DNA of 5,026 nucleotides from Nitrospirota bacterium (lineage in GTDB: Bacteria > Nitrospirota > Nitrospiria > Nitrospirales > Nitrospiraceae). The stretch's first letter is position 1; every line of letters starts with the position of its first letter. Of the stretch, positions 4,845 through 5,026 are shown in pieces. The stretch spans positions 1 through 5,026 of the forward strand of contig JACPZN010000182.1 of NCBI GenBank assembly GCA_016195505.1, read 5' to 3'. The notes below the pieces were generated by a model. The model worked only from the letters and a program-made list of their open reading frames with translations. It searched no databases and was not told where the DNA came from. The translations under genes and the position numbers were made by a program.

Positions 4845-5026
4845 ATAAAATTTAGGGAGAACCATGGAGTTAAGAGCTAGGATCGCAGATACGAAAACTA
4901 TCTAACAAAATGAAAATACAGTGGAAAGTTATAATGTTGAAAAGCGTAATTCTAAGGGTATAGTATATCAACGTGGAGAGAAGGGGGTAGTTGCGAGAGG
5001 ACGGTTTTGCTGGAAGAGAGAAAGTA
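4845..5026 (+). other. AT-rich tail without a recognised gene
   Basis: It starts with a 13-codon frame at 4864-4905 (MELRARIADTKTI) preceded by AGGGAG (4854-4859, spacing 4 nt). A leader peptide is conceivable but unproven. AT-rich promoter-like sequence follows to about 4970, then purine-rich sequence to the window end with no start codon of a longer gene. Confidence 0.35.
4937..4964 (+). promoter_or_regulatory. Candidate outward sigma-70 promoter
   Basis: TTGAAA (4937-4942) and TATAGT (4959-4964), each five of six consensus matches, are 16 nt apart in AT-rich DNA. Transcription would start near 4971 and proceed out of the window, presumably to a gene beyond 5026. Prediction only. Confidence 0.45.

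Overview
The window looks like chromosomal DNA of a moderately GC-rich Gram-negative bacterium. I suspect a Nitrospira-type member of the Nitrospirota. The main hint is the small double-CxxC zinc-ribbon protein ending in RCVQCGEVVDPVILRNR, which I recall from such genomes; the exported formylglycine-enzyme-like and Lcl/DUF1566 proteins fit as well. This is recollection, not a search result. There are no rRNA, tRNA, CRISPR, transposase or phage genes.

Left part (1-2713): two divergent transcription units meet at an AT-rich control region (1251-1384). Leftward runs a zinc-ribbon protein gene followed by an exported FGE-sulfatase-fold protein gene that leaves the window at base 1. Rightward runs a MerR-family regulator with a complete cobalamin-binding module (CarH/LitR type, W-x9-EH motif plus cobalt-ligand His), followed after 9 nt by a DCC-family (DUF393) thioredoxin-like protein. 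The control region has face-to-face promoters covered by 11-bp repeats of consensus GTCTAATGTNT in both orientations. This resembles the operator layout of adenosylcobalamin-dependent light-sensing repressors. I infer that the regulator represses itself, the DCC gene and the opposing operon in the dark, and that light or B12 status releases them.

Middle part (2714-3723): a 371-nt stretch without a convincing gene, then a complete Dps ferroxidase gene with a strong ribosome binding site. Dps could be functionally related (photo-oxidative stress), but it lacks the operator repeats and is probably a separate unit.

Right part (3724-5026): a leftward gene for a membrane-anchored Lcl/DUF1566-domain protein, convergent with dps, has a plausible promoter at 4378-4406. 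The last ~640 nt hold no convincing gene. They contain possible decayed coding sequence, a strongly self-complementary element (4755-4844), a 13-codon ORF with a good ribosome binding site, and a promoter-like sequence pointing out of the window.

The most interesting system is the putative B12/light-responsive divergon. Its inferred targets (zinc ribbon, exported FGE-like protein lacking the copper cysteines, DCC protein lacking its first cysteine) are not the usual carotenoid or photolyase genes.
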